Shown: in pieces, positions 23,584-36,987 of the stretch
How the letters are laid out: every line of letters starts with the position of its first letter
Position numbering within the stretch: the stretch's first letter is position 1
Translations under genes and position numbers: made by a program
Assembly: GCF_021130785.1 (NCBI RefSeq)
Contig: NC_060208.1
Span: forward strand, 169,812,501-169,876,500
Direction of reading: 5' to 3'
From: Homalodisca vitripennis
Lineage: Eukaryota > Arthropoda > Insecta > Hemiptera > Cicadellidae
DNA: 64,000 nt
The notes under the pieces: generated by a model
What the model was told of the DNA's origin: nothing
What the model saw: only the letters and a program-made list of their open reading frames with translations
Database searches by the model: none

Positions 23584-23936
23584 GAATCAAACATTGAACT
23601 AAGTTGCTTGTAGGAATAGTTCTATAGTTATCAGTAACTCTGTATTCATATCTTCCACAACTAAGACACGACGAGAAGTGCAAGAGGAACTTTTCAAAAT
23701 CCATCAGATGTAACTTCACTCCTAGGAGGACAATTCCGAACGAGATAAGCCAATTTCAAAGAACAGGAATTATTGCCTTGGCGAATATTCCTGCTGCGAA
23801 GAATGCATTTTTTGTTCTAAAATGGGTTTTTACATAAATACAAATGACTCCACATTTTTTCAGTCAATCATTTCTGTAAATTGAATAAGCCAAAAGCGAT
23901 ACTTCACCGTCAGAAATGGCTTTAGCCATGATTTAG

Positions 23937-24068
23937 ACTTGAATGGTTTATCATCTCAATAGTCAGGACTGTTCAATGATCTCTCGTGCTAAAAGCTGAG
24001 TGAGGCATGATAGTGACGACGTGGGTTGCATTCTCGCTCCAAACACAGTGTCTGTGTAATCTAGTATG
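23937..24068. repeat. Second copy of short dispersed direct repeat
   Basis: Contains TGGTTTATCATCTCAATAGT and CTCGCTCCAAACACAGTGTC, matching 23,301-23,390 in the same orientation but with the two blocks swapped. This could be a circularly permuted tandem unit or two fragments of one repeat family. Confidence 0.55.
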
Positions 24069-24267
24069 CGTGTATTAGTCAAGAGGAGAATCCAATATAA
24101 TTAGTGATCATAAGCTTCGAACGTGGTTAACTAGATCAGTATATTCTTATACATTTGCAATTTATTAAGAAAAACTTATTTAGTTTTAAATTTTATTATG
24201 AAAGATCATTCCTCTTTGGCAATAGTTTCATACGTTATTTTAGTACTTTGGTAATTATCATATTATC

Positions 24268-26085
24268 GGCCGGGGCGGAAAAATACGACTTTTGCGTTCT
24301 TAACTTATTGGAATCGTCCTATATAAAAAAAGTATAAGGTTTGATGGGGTGGAAATGAGAAATAACGAAGTTCTAGAAAATAAAAAATTAAATAACTTTC
24401 CAGTAATATCTCCATGTTCTACACCCACGTCTAGCGTCACGTGACCTTTTGTGGCCAATGATTGAACCTCGTGATGACGTCATCGGTTTCGCCGCCATCT
24501 TTGCAAACGTAAATGAGAAATAATACAGAAATGAGCAGAATTTTGATAAAAATTAATAATGTTTTTCTTAATTCCGAGAAAAAAATTAATTACCGAAGGT
24601 GCTGCCGAAGCCCGCGCTGATGTCAATAAAAGAAAAACATCCCTCGAGATAGTACCTACCAGTAAAATATAAAATTCTAGAGGGGCTGATCAAAAATATA
24701 AATTGAAATGTAATGCAAAGGCAATTATGTAAAGTTAAAAAACTAAATAAATCATGAAAAACTCAAATATATAGATGGATATTAACAGAGAACACTTACC
24801 ATTAGTATGTTGGCGGATATAGCTGAGCAGCAGCAACAAAAAAGTGGTGGAGCCTGGTATGTGGGTGGGGGTACTTTGTCTTAAAAAGGAATTCTGCCAG
24901 GTACCCAACAAAATGGTCAGTCCGGACACCATACCGAGGGATGTTGGCCCTGACTTCCCTCCAGTGTCTCTCAATTGTGTTTGTGTGGGCGCCGGTGTTA
25001 GGGTCGACAAAGTTTATTGAGTGATTGACCGTTAAGTGCCTAAATCCCTCGTCACCGAGACAATTGTAGGCCCGCCAACAGTCGCTAACAATTGTGGTAC
25101 CTGGCAGAACCCATTGTTGAATTATGTCGAGCAGAGTGTCCCTATCGCGTTGATCTACAGGAACAAGGAAGGACTCTCTGCTCTGCCTTTCTATTCCCCC
25201 AAAAACCCACTGTCCCTGAATATTTCTGCCGCGATTGTACTTTCTCTTTCCAAATTTTGCCTCGTCAATTTCAACGACTGTCAAAGGTCCGCCAATTTTC
25301 TTCGACGTCGTTGAAATGTGATGAAAGTACACTTCGCGGCAGAAAGAATACCAGTCCACCACACAATTTGAAGAAACGCCAAACTCTAAGGAAATGTATC
25401 GTTGTCTCGGAGGCTTGAGGTGAAGCAACGTGGTCACCAAACCAAAATAGGTCTCTAAATCTAGTCGCGTTCTTTCGAAAAATGAACCTGCCCGAGCAGA
25501 TTTTTTAAAATTGCAACATTTAAAACTTTTTTTTTACTACTTTTCCTAATTTGTCTATCACAACGAAACAACAAAGTCTCCCGGTTTAAAAAACACCACT
25601 CGACCGCACGACGAACAAATACACTCATTTTTAAAAATACCATGTTCAATTAAAAAAGAGATAATTTCGTTTCGGTTAAAACGTAAGCTCTTTACGTGCC
25701 CTACCAAACACTCCGACACACACAATTCACTAGGGTTGGTTGAACTAGTGGATGGTTGATTCATCATTCTAAACGCACTGACTCAATCCGACCTACTGAA
25801 CACGATATCTTGTGTAGAACTGACCTATGCCCCGGACAACTCAGATAACAGGTATGCTATCAGGCTGCTATCAGTCCCGGCCGCAGATAATATTCAAGTA
25901 AACAGATTATCCAGACACAGCACACAAACTGAACATTAAAACATTAGAAACTTTACCACTTATCAATATACCCCCTAAAATCATGTTATTTGTCATTTGC
26001 ACCCCATAGTACTATATATATTTTTTGTTCAGGAGGGTGAGCAGAATACGTTGGTAACGTCAAATTCGTGATTTGCCGCCCCGGC
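24268..26085 (-). mobile_element. Merlin-type DNA transposon, ~1.8 kb
   Basis: Imperfect terminal inverted repeats of about 36 bp. The left end starts GCCGGGGCGG at 24,269 and the right end is its reverse complement, closing at 26,085. After the first ten identical bases both share ACGA, TTTG and CGTT blocks. Inside is a minus-strand transposase of the Merlin/IS1016 (ISXO2-like, DDE_Tnp_IS1595) type. No clean 8-9 bp target duplication was found, so the exact outer base is uncertain. The element is non-functional because of frame breaks. Confidence 0.75.
24802..25767 (-). pseudogene. Merlin transposase, frameshifted
   Basis: A cut-and-paste transposase acting in the nucleus on the element ends. 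The N-terminal frame (25,767-25,558) begins MMNQPSTSSTNP and carries a CxxC pair (ICSSCGR) typical of the zinc-binding part. The catalytic frame (25,440-24,802, 212 codons) shows EIDEAKFGKRKYNRGR with D59, IVSDCWRAYNC with D120 and NTIERHWR with E157, the DDE triad with 36 residues between D and E. The joining segment (about 25,600-25,500) needs two frame changes, one at a poly-A run. It then reads KCCNFKKSARAGSFFERTRL into the catalytic frame, matching the family's basic spacer. The shifts sit in homopolymers, so some may be consensus errors. Overlapping frames on both strands are shadows. Confidence 0.85.
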
Positions 26086-27980
26086 GTTTAATCTTACTGG
26101 TACCAGTACTTTTTACTTTAATGAACTAATTTAAATGACTTTTTTTACTATATCGATTCAAACTCTAACAGACCAATAATTATTGCTGAATGTATGAATA
26201 CCATTACCATGTTTCTGAAAAAGGTCAAATATATATTTATTGGATGTATGTTAAATTAAATTTCTATCTGTGAGTGTTCTAAAACTTTCAATGTCCAAAG
26301 TATAACCCTTTGTCCCTGAAGTGATTATGCCTAGTCAATGCACCTGTCATCAGTCAATGTCCCTCGCGCCAACAATCTGTCAGAGTGACGAGTCGAGGCT
26401 TCTTTGTGTCAGTCCAACAAAACCTCTCCACACAACAATCACCACAACCTGGCACTTCTCTCTCTCGACCCATTGCTTCTTTTCTTCTTACTGTCTTTTT
26501 GTATGGACTTTTTTATACAAGTACTATTGATTCTTGAAAAGACCATGTTGTTTAAAAGGATCAACCTATTAACCGGATTACTTATATAACCACTATTAAT
26601 ATTGGGTATTACATTTTACAACTCTTACACTAGAAAATATTACAATTTGACGCAATTTAAAAGATGGATTGTAAGTGTATTTAAATATAAAAAATTAAAT
26701 TGCAAAAATGTGTAAAGTATGTGTTAATGGAAATGTCTAACGGTATGTTCTTTGCAAAGGTTACTTCACAAACAATATTTTACCCGCCACGCTGTAGCGG
26801 TATTTAAACCTGAACCTCACTATGCCACATAAAATGATTTTAACAATTTTGAAAGAACTCTTTACTAAACCAACTCAAGCTGAGACTTTTGGAAAGTATT
26901 TATGCCTTAATGATATGAATCTACAACATTTAATCGTGGTAACATTTGGTTCAATATTGCTCAAAATACACTGCTCATCAACTCACTTATTCTAAAATTA
27001 AGACCTACATTTAGCTCTCATTTCCATACTCTAAGTTTAATGTACTCTCTCACCTCTAACCCTAGAAGAGTTTTAATTATTCAAACGAATATATGTAATC
27101 GAGGGTAATAAACATTTACTTTAGAAATATTAAAATGAAATTTTAATTCAGTTGAATATTTTTAAACGTTTTGCCATATAAACGGTTCGCATGAACAGGT
27201 TAATTTGAAAGAAAATAATCCAACTGGTACTCCACAGTATGCAACTGATAATTCATACCTCTAATAGATATAATTATACAGTTTTAATTACAATCTATAA
27301 TGTTCTATATTATTTCATATTTATTACATTTATTATCTAGTACCGTACACTATGTGGGTTAAGCAATAGAACTATTACTACTTCCAAAGTGTAAATATTC
27401 CAGAAACAATCAGAGAGCCAATTATTATGCAATATTTAAAGATATTTGCTACAAATCTTAACAGCAACACTTAAAGATCCACTACCTTTGTTTGAAGATA
27501 CTGCATTGTGTTTTTTATATGAGGCTAATTAAGCCAAGTTGGAGCTGAATTGAATTTGGAAGTGTTCCAGGTCAGCCTGTGACTAGGGAACCTCCTTATC
27601 AATAACTTACAGTCCAACATGTGCTTTGGATCACTTGTACCAAACTATAGCTATGTTGTGAAACTTAAACTACTGTGGATATTAAATCATTTTAATACCG
27701 TGTTTTAAAAAGGGAGTAATTATAGTATATTTAAATACATGTATCTATGTATATATGTTCATATAACCATTACAATCAAGATGAATAGATTCATGACATA
27801 TTGATATAATTCTTTTTATATTCTGCTAATAGTAACAAATACGTGGATATTTGAAAAGAATGTTTGTATTGTTTATTCTATAAAATTACATTAATTTTAT
27901 TTTATGACAAGTGCTTAATATCCTGGATTTAGTGTAGTTAATAGAGGAACGTGTAATAGAGGGGGGATTAATTCAATTTG
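26086..27980. other. Anonymous DNA right of the Merlin element
   Basis: No domain recognised. A 69-codon plus frame at 26,321-26,530 is Thr/His/Cys-rich and low complexity, and is probably chance. Confidence 0.4.
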
Positions 27981-28074
27981 ATGCTAACCATTACTTATAA
28001 CCATGAAATGCACCTTTAAATCACTTCATGCTAACCATTACTTATAATCATGAAATACGCCTATAAATCATTTC
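27981..28074. repeat. 47 bp tandem duplication
   Basis: ATGCTAACCATTACTTATAA followed by a CATGAAAT block occurs at 27,981 and again at 28,028. The two copies differ at a few bases. Confidence 0.9.
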
Positions 28075-30476
28075 TAACAATATTAATAAATTTATGAAAT
28101 GTTCATAATATACTTCAATAGATATGCCTGTGCATTCTGCTATGATTAATGAATCATAGATAATGATTATCTAGTGATGTGGTCTAGTGATCTATATTTA
28201 CAGTGGTTATTGATAAAATACTGAATACAAGTACCATAGGTGTCCCAGTTAGATATAACACTGGCTATTTAGTGATCATCCGGTCCTTGAGATCTTCCTG
28301 TTTTCAGAAGAATTTGGTTTCTGAAAAATCCCCTCTGTGGAATCATTTGTTCTGTAGAATCTTCTGTAAGCTTTAGGAACTCCTTGAAAGCTAAAAACTA
28401 AATGTAATGCTTATTATGAAAATCATGCTCTGAGAACTCTGGATGTTCCCCTCTTCTTGAAAATTAAATTTTGAAATGCTTCTTGCAAGCCCTATATTTA
28501 AGAGTTTCCGTCTTCTAAAAGTAGATATGTCGCTGTAAGCGTTACGGCGATGTTATGGTAAGTATGGTTTTGCTTTATAATTTCACAATTTTGGTCTTGA
28601 AAGAATCATCAAAAACCCTAGAGCAGTTAACGCTAGATGATTAGAATATTTATTAGGTATAATTTAATTATCATAACTTCCAGATCATTTTTAGCCACAT
28701 TAAAGAGCATTTTCCAACGACCCATAACTGGAATTCTATATTATAAAGCTTCAATATGTGATGAGCTCGAAGTAAAATTTCTCTTGGTAATAAACTCTGA
28801 CGTTATAAGTAATGTTGTGCAATTTTAAATTTCTAGAAACAAAGAGTTTTCCCATGGTCCATATATTGTCTGTTGGATGGTACACAAAATGTTGAAGTTT
28901 CTTGGAGATGTGTATTTTTTAAAGTAATATTTCTAATGATGCTTTAGAATAGTTTGGCTCTACGACTTAAGACAATAAGAAATGTCTAATGAATCAGTGA
29001 AGTGGGAGTCTTAAATGACAGATCGTACGAAGCAATAGTATGAGCGAAGGCATGTGTAATAACTAGTTGAACTACCAAAGTTAGTTCTCAAACGCTATTT
29101 TTTGTATTGAGAGAGAACTTTGTCACTAGGAGAGAAGTCTAACTGTAAGAAGCGGAGCCGAAGAATTTAATGATGACAAGAAACTTTTCAACACACATAC
29201 ACGACTGAAAAGCTGTAGTTGTTTGTTTTTTATACACTCCTTCAACTGAGGGGAATTTCACATTACTTCACATATCCTAAGGATTAATTTTTAAATTGAC
29301 ATTAATTTATACCTACGAAGGATGAGAATTACGGTACAAATGCTTGTCAACATAATTAAATGGGATATAGGACCAGAATGTCTTTCAGACCGCTTGAATT
29401 TAATTAACATGGCATGAACAAATCCATTAAATTTTAGTTAATTAATTTATCATGTTTTTGAAAGACTTTGGGTTAAATTTTGACGCGATCGGGTTTCCAA
29501 ACAAATACCCAATAAAAAAATGGTAATAGGAAATTTACAATAAACATTACAGTTTATATAAAAGGGGCATGAACAATTAAAAGGAACATACGCTAATTGA
29601 ATTATTAATACATCTCATAACTTGGATTTTTATTATTTTATGACAATCAAATTTTATATAATGAACTTTACCAGAAGTAAGTTCAACGCCTATAGTGAAA
29701 TATTGAGTAAAAGTGTAAGTGTTTTAAGTTACAAATAATTTATATCCTAAATACTTAAAAACATGTTACAGTTTTATACAAAATTGGTATATAATAATAA
29801 CTTCATTAAATAAAAATATTCGCGCACCAAACGTTACCTGAAATAGTTTATACATCCTAGTAGACTTAAGAGAGTATAGCTCCCAAATACCATCTTTTTC
29901 ATAGTAGCAGGTGGTCGTCATCTCAGTGGTCTAGCAGATCTTCAAGTTATCTGGCTCCCATAGGCTGGGATCCTCAATCTGTAAAGAAAAAAGGTAAGGA
30001 ATTCAGAGATTAATAGCTCTCGTAAACATAGAACAAACAGAAGTAAAACGCCCATTGAATTCAGGGGAAGTTATAGGTCGTAAACATTCACAGAGCTGAA
30101 AAAACTATAACATAACTACTCTCAATCTGTAAATCCTACGTGCGACGGAGGGAACGAGGAGCCCCGTCTATGACAGGGAGATTTAAATGCTACGTGCTGT
30201 AAATCAATAAGAAATAAATTGCCTGAAAGGAATGTTTCAAAAGGCTTAAAATATTTTGTATATATAATAGTTCAACAAAAAAATGTGAAACCTTCAACAT
30301 ATATTTAAAATATAAGGAACTATCTGAAACAAATATATTTTCTAACACACCATTTTTACTCATATAAAATATTGTAATACGAACTACCAAGCTGTTTATG
30401 CAATTCAGTTTGCTTTTTATGATTGAACACTTAATCAAGTAACACTTAAAGTTTACTCGAAGGTAAACAAGAAACA

Positions 30477-30481
<5 letters not shown>
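28075..30481. other. Anonymous AT-rich DNA
   Basis: No gene recognised. A CT/GA-rich, loosely repetitive stretch lies at 28,270-28,500 and a GC-rich patch at 30,130-30,180. Frames at 28,637-28,828 (plus) and 30,190-30,477 (minus) lack recognisable content. Confidence 0.4.

Positions 30482-30571
<90 letters not shown>
30480..30571. repeat. TG microsatellite, about 46 repeats
   Basis: A perfect TG dinucleotide run of about 92 bp. The Cys-Val frame through it is not a gene. Confidence 0.98.
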
Positions 30572-30573
<2 letters not shown>

Positions 30574-33500
30574 TTGATTTTAACCATTGTTCATATACTT
30601 CTTTAAATCACATTAAATTGACTCATCATACAATTAAAGGATGTAAAAAGTTTTTCATATTAAGATCCATAAACATTACAACAGTATTTAAATTATATAA
30701 CACAGATGGGTGAATTATTTAAACCAAATGTTACTTAAGTAGATGGGGTATTGTGAAAAGTATTCGGACGAATCGCCTTCTAATAAAAAAACTATGGCCT
30801 GCCAGTTTTCAAATGTTCTTATTTGACACAAGTTCAGCAATGTAAGAGTGCATATTGAATTATGAGGACATGGACATATTTTTCTCCAAAATATAAGTTC
30901 TATATAAGTCCTTTTGAATAATCGTCTATGACTTTCAAAACTGTTTTATTTATTTTCCTTGTCAGTTATTTAATATTCGTGATATTGCTGTACTTTTCCG
31001 ATCATTTTCATGAAACTCTGATATTTACAATAAACTTAGGTATGTTTAATGGATTTAACACACCATAAGGTTAATTACTATATAAAAAACCATGCATATA
31101 TGTTAAGCGGAAACTTAACTTAACATAAACCAAGGAAGGAACCGTAATAAACTATAAACCCTCCCACGTACTCTCATGGTTCATAACTTGTTCTCAAATA
31201 AGCAAAGTGAATTACAGCAAAGTTTTGCGTATAGCAACTGTATATCATTTTGTAGTATTATTATAGAAGCATGGTAAATTTCCCTGGTAAACTGTCTCAA
31301 CATTCCCACAATATAATATGTAACTCAACGTTCAATGATTATTAACAATAATTTAATCATTGTTCTCATTGAATTCGATCCTCCTAAACTATTCAGTAGA
31401 AACAGTATATATGAAAATATGCCGTTTCTAGCCAAGTCGTTTACTATAAAACTTTTTGTTAGGAACGTTAGAGAAGTTGTCTTCGTGTCATTGTGTTTCT
31501 GTTGAAATTGGCCTTTAAAATGACATGTCACAAGATAGGTGTTGCAATTTAAAGTTACTCCCTAAATTTATGATTGTGTACATTTTGTCTATTATAAATA
31601 AAAATTACTGCCTAAATGTGTTTTTTAAGTCCTAAAACCAAGATTGGCTGGTTCACTTCCGATAACATGTTTATATTCGTTAAAGTCGGAAAAAAGGTTT
31701 CCATGGATGGAAATATTAATGAAAGTGTCCCGAAATATTGTAGTATTCGTAAAAACTTATGTTAATGTTCACGAAAAATAATTCAAGTTTAACTGACAGC
31801 TGTCACTTTCTGTTCGCTAAAAGTGGCAAGAAGACTATTGTTTACACTTATATTTTAGAAAATATTAAATATACAACTTTATCTGTTGTATAATTCAGAT
31901 TGCAAAGACTTTTTAGTAAGGGTGGTAAAAGTCACGAATCAGTAAACAAACTAATAAAGACTACTAAGTAGCTTTAACGGGCTATTTTTCTCAGACTACT
32001 GTCCGAAAAACAACAAGTCTTATATCATGGAAAACTTCTTCGTTCAAACCGTGTTATTGACGATAGATGATTTGAAACGATAGCAGGATTTGAGGCATTT
32101 CTTAAGGAAGTTTCACACTAAGTTTTGAAAGTGTTTGAAACTGAAATATGTCTTCCTTCTTAGGGTAAGGAAAAATACACTAAGACATTAAAAATCCACA
32201 AAATGCAGCAATGCACTGTCACTCAAAGTTAAAATAAGTATTAAGTGACGTCTTATAAACGGCATGAAGTCCGAACTGGAGAGAATGAACCCAAGCGATG
32301 TCCCTGCACAGAATCCAAGAGCAAAAACACGTCACACCCAAAATTAACAAAGGTGTAGCAATGACGAGGAATCGATAACGTCATTTCCGGCGAGACGAAG
32401 AGCGGTAAAGGGCATCTACCTCCGGCCTTATGATTTTGTCCTAGACCTCAGTGTCATGGTGTGCGTACAAATTTTATTGGTTTGGGTTTGTTGTCAACGA
32501 AATAAAAAACGTTGAATCGGCTCTTATAAAATGGATATCCTCAGCATGACATAGATAATTGCAATATAAAAATAGAAAAGCGTTTGAGTCTTAAAAAGAA
32601 AACAACAACAAATTCTCGTACATTTCAATTTCTTACGTGGCAAGATTATCGAAGAAAATTAGAAGAGTAGAATGACTTGAAACCGTTATAAGATAATTTA
32701 CCATACATAAACTAATGTTTTGGAATTGTAAGTTTTTTTATTTTTTTACATAAAATTACATATTATTTTAAAGTTCGTAATGTAAAATTCGTGTAACTAA
32801 ATGAAATCTATATATCAAAGTGTCACAAACAATACCTCCTAATCTTAAGCTATTTTGAATATGAACGTTAATACTTAATTTAGTTTGAAATAAAATAATC
32901 TGGACATGTACTTTTGTTATAATAAAACATTTCGTAAAAGAACCTTCTTTTATACCACTTGGTGAAACATAAACTGAGAGACAGCGCCTCTTCTTTAGTT
33001 TACCCAACCCTCACCACAAGCTCTTAAAAGTTTGATGCAAGTAAACTTAGAGATTGTTTGTGTAACTTTTCGGCTGGACTTTATCTTGAAACAGAGTTTT
33101 TAAGTAGATTACGTAGGTCTTTTCAAATATAATACTGAAAGTCCATAGCAACAGATGTGTCTATCATTTTTGTTCTCAATATTCTATTCTTATATTATGA
33201 TCCTAGTAACTGTTTAACACTAAAATAATATTTAACTATTTTATTTAAAACTTTCTTGGATTTATATTATTGCAACTTTAAATAAACTGGATTAAAGGCT
33301 ATTACCTTGTCTCACATCTCTATAATTCATAGGAATTAATGATGTAAAAATTTGTTTTTATCTATTACTGGTATATTTACATTGGCAAAAGTTAATATAT
33401 ATATATATATTTGGAGAGTTTTTCAAAACTAAAACCAAGGCAAAACTAAATTTAAAGAACAGGTTAGTTAGCATCATATACAATCCTATTAAAAAAATAA

Positions 33501-35477
33501 ATATATTATTTAAAAAGTTTACCTACACACCGTATTATGTAAGAAAAATTTAAACAAGACTAAGCCTACATTCATCATTTGTTATGAGAGGAGATAAATA
33601 TAAAATTTACCGGTTACCTATATTACTAGCTTTAATAACTGTTAATGATGTTAGGGTATACGCTGTCTATTACTATAAATAAATAATCACTCAAGTTACT
33701 TGAAAATTTTGAGAATCACTAACAGACAAAAACTATTGAAGAAGTGACAATACTTATTTTTTTATAATTTACGATTATAATATAGATCCCACTAATAATA
33801 TAGATTGCTTTGAACTTATAATAATATAAATTACTGTCAAGCCCCCAGTTTCCAGCGTAATTAAAGGTAAGGCGGTAAAATAGCATAATTTTAAAATATA
33901 GTGATAACGATATGATATGATAGTGATATCTTTGGCACATTGTCCAATCTTTTTCTGTTACTGGCTTTCTCATTAACTAAATTAATACATATAAAAGAAT
34001 GTTTAAGCAGTGTAAAGCATATTTCATAGCTATTACCTACAAACAGTATAGAGGGGTTCCAAAACTGATTCTGGAAACACTTATACTTAAAAAATTATAA
34101 AATAAAATAAAAGACAATACATTGATTATTGCATGATAATAGTATGACATTTTATTTAAATTTTTGTAGAAAAGTTTAAGCACGAAAATTTACATAACTA
34201 TTTTACCCAAAATAAAACTAAGTTTTGTAAACTAAAGTTACAAGAAAATTAAAATATAGTGATTGAGACAAACATGTTGTGCATGCCTCATTTTACTATA
34301 TAAAAGGGCTTAAAACTTTTACAACTATAAAGGTGTATTTAAAGACACGTTACCTTTGCTAATTATAGGTACTAACCAATAATTAGTAAAGCTAAAGCAA
34401 AGGTAGCACCTATAAATTCATCTACATTCCATTTTAAACAGAACACTTTAATTAACTAAAACGATGGCTACATCATACATACTTGAATTTAAAAACATGC
34501 GCTGTGTATACTAAAATTGCACCTTATTTAAATTATTACCCTACTATACAAAATTGATTTTTAATGTACTAAAATTAAATTTCTCGGACAAAAGCAGTAC
34601 TCATTTAAAGTATTCAATTCAGTAAGGACAATGCACATGATTTATTAATCTATTAAAAAAATCAAGTTCTTACTATGCCTGAAACAGACTTCAGATACTA
34701 CTACTCGCCAGTATCACTACTCTGTTCCTATTTGCCAATTCCATAAACAACATACTTAAAACTACAATACAGTAAAGATAATATGAGATTTCAAAAGACA
34801 ACACACCTGATTTGGTTATATTGCTATGTTTTGAACTTCTGTAGTATTCATTTACCTGCATATTTCAAAACAAAGTATAAATATATTACAATTATAATAA
34901 TACATAATCAAACTACTAATATTTTACATAAATTGAATAAAAACTTTCGAAATATTACTGAATCTGATAGCCAATTTGCATTGTTTAAGGAAAAATAATC
35001 CTTTGTTCGGTGGAGGTTGAAATGGGAGGGTACAAAAATGGTTACATTTTTCTATGCTTGACACACTTAAAACCAACGGTAAGACACTTAAATAAGTTGC
35101 TAACCTTATATAGACCCTTAAAGTGGTGAATTTCAGGAAATCTATCATGTTGGCAGTCGGTATGCGTCTGATGGTCAGTTGTATATGTATCAAGGTTAGT
35201 AAAGGTATACTTTGAAATATTATTTATTTTTATTCTATACATAGCTGTGTGCATTTATTTCGCATGTTCTTTAGATTTTAGAACTGTTGTGATACCCGTG
35301 ATAACTAAATATGTGCAATAAAACAAAAATATTATTTGAAAGATTTACAATTATAGTATTATGTTTTATTTTGTAATGGAAGATGTGCTTCTACTCTAAC
35401 TGCATATTGTTACTAAATACAGATGGACAGCACAGAATGGAAAACATTGTATTAAACGTGGGAAAGGCTTAACATTC
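30572..35477. other. Anonymous AT-rich DNA
   Basis: No coding domain, RNA gene or long repeat recognised. A GC-richer patch lies at 32,270-32,470 and a short AT run at 33,395-33,410. Several frames of 68-95 codons exist but all are low-complexity and unsupported. Confidence 0.4.
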
Positions 35478-35609
35478 TTATTCGTCGTTGAAAGAATCAG
35501 AACTAGAGCTCTCTGAACTACGAGAATTAAATGTGTCTATGGTCGGTTTTTTTCGCTTTCTTCTCGTAACTTGGGCCAACAGTTGTGTACCGTATCGATG
35601 AATATTCAA
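35478..35609 (-). CDS. Possible terminal exon, basic-then-acidic C terminus
   Basis: A minus-strand frame of about 43 codons closed by TAA at 35,478 and by an upstream in-frame stop at 35,610. It ends with TRRKRKKPTIDTF, then SRSSESSSSDSFNDE. The lysine/arginine cluster resembles a nuclear localisation signal and the Ser/Asp/Glu tail a phosphorylatable acidic C terminus. This composition is unusual in the AT-rich background and suggests a real last exon of a host or transposon gene. No domain identifies it. Upstream DNA (35,620-36,000) is somewhat GC-richer, but no exon could be joined with confidence. Confidence 0.3.
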   Translation of the reverse strand: MNIHRYGTQLLAQVTRRKRKKPTIDTFNSRSSESSSSDSFNDE

Positions 35610-35612
35610 CTA

Positions 35613-36888
35613 AATTAACGCCGCAAACGCCAGGAACTACATACACACACGTCTTTAGTTTCACGATCAGTTCCACCAATCACTCATTCACCATTTATCG
35701 CACTCTACTTAGTTTCCTACTTCCTTTACCAATTTTCGCTTCGTATATGTAAATTATTCTGTTTGTTCCTGTGATTGGCGTTGAATTTCACACACAATGT
35801 CAAAACATCACGGAAGTAATTCGACGAATCACAGTTGATGGATTAATGTTAAACTCACGAAAATAATCTCGTCGTAGCAGTTTCACCATATTACAACAAT
35901 TACATCCAGAATATTACTTGTGAAGACAGTTTTCCCACCCTCAGCTAATTTACGTTGAAAACACAAATAACACGCTACTTGGAAACTTTTGTTGCGTGCC
36001 CCCAATGTGTTTGGATTGTACCTGTTATTTCAGCTTGGGTCTAATGAAGCCAACTCTATGATCAGCTGCTATATGATCAGATCTGAATTTTTTTCTCTAG
36101 CCATTAACACAGGTAGATTCCATAGTTTAATATAAATTTAATGCTAGCTTTACTAGATTGCACTAATGAAAGGCTTAACTTATAACAACAGATCAAATAA
36201 ATAACAAGATATTATACTTGTGTAGAAGAAATAAATTGTACTTAAACCGGTAAACTAAATAAGTTAGTTTTATAACTATAGTTATTTACAGTGATAAAAA
36301 TGTAAGCTCAAGAGACAATATATAATTATTTAGCTGAATGAACAATTAGGCCTGTAACTATCCATTCAGAAATAATGAGGAAGCTAATGTTTCATTCCCT
36401 CCAGCGTCAGTTCCTTTTCATCCATTGTACTAAGAAAAACTTTGGTTTCTCTTTTCTGCAATTATTTAAATCATACAATGTGTCTTTAAAATAAAACCAA
36501 TTAATTACAAGTTTTGTTTTTAATTTTACTATAACTTTACATCAAATCACTTTACAAATTTAATTTTGCGAAATTAATGAGCTTAAATCCTACAAACCTT
36601 TTAAATTGTACCTATAACTTACAACTTGTGTATTTTCATCCGGCTTTTAGACCCAGATCTAAAAATGTCATTGTACATCTAGGCTATATTGACAAATACA
36701 CTATGAGAGTATTATCAGTAGCAAGATGCCCCGTCATATTCCTAAATTCTCACATGTATTACATTAATTAACTAAGAAAAAGAACCGTATTTTACTATTT
36801 GTACTATGTCAATATATATTTCAGTTATGATAATGTCGTTAATTTCCATTATCGATCATTAAATTAAGATTGGCTTTAAAAAATGTCT
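35613..36888. other. Anonymous DNA up to the first C15A array
   Basis: No gene recognised. A 64-codon frame at 36,577-36,771 has no known domain. Confidence 0.4.
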
Positions 36889-36987
36889 CCCCCCCCACCC
36901 CCCCCCCCCCCCACCCCCCCCCCCCCCCACCCCCCCCCCCCCCCACCCCCCCCCCCCCCCACCCCCCCCCCCCCCCACCCCCCCCCC
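36889..36987. repeat. C15A array 1 (16 bp period), probable disguised scaffold gap
   Basis: 99 bp of cytosine interrupted by single A at 36,897, 36,913, 36,929, 36,945, 36,961 and 36,977, exactly 16 bp apart. No other errors occur, although the surrounding consensus is noisy. Homology to the left arm begins immediately after it. The length is close to the customary 100 bp placeholder for an unsized gap. Glycine-rich frames on the other strand are artefacts. Confidence 0.9.

Noticed and set aside
25036..25418. Plus-strand frames of 92 and 108 codons
   Set aside because: They are antisense shadows of the Merlin transposase.
30483..30713. Cys-Val repeat protein on the plus strand
   Set aside because: It is a read-through of the TG microsatellite.
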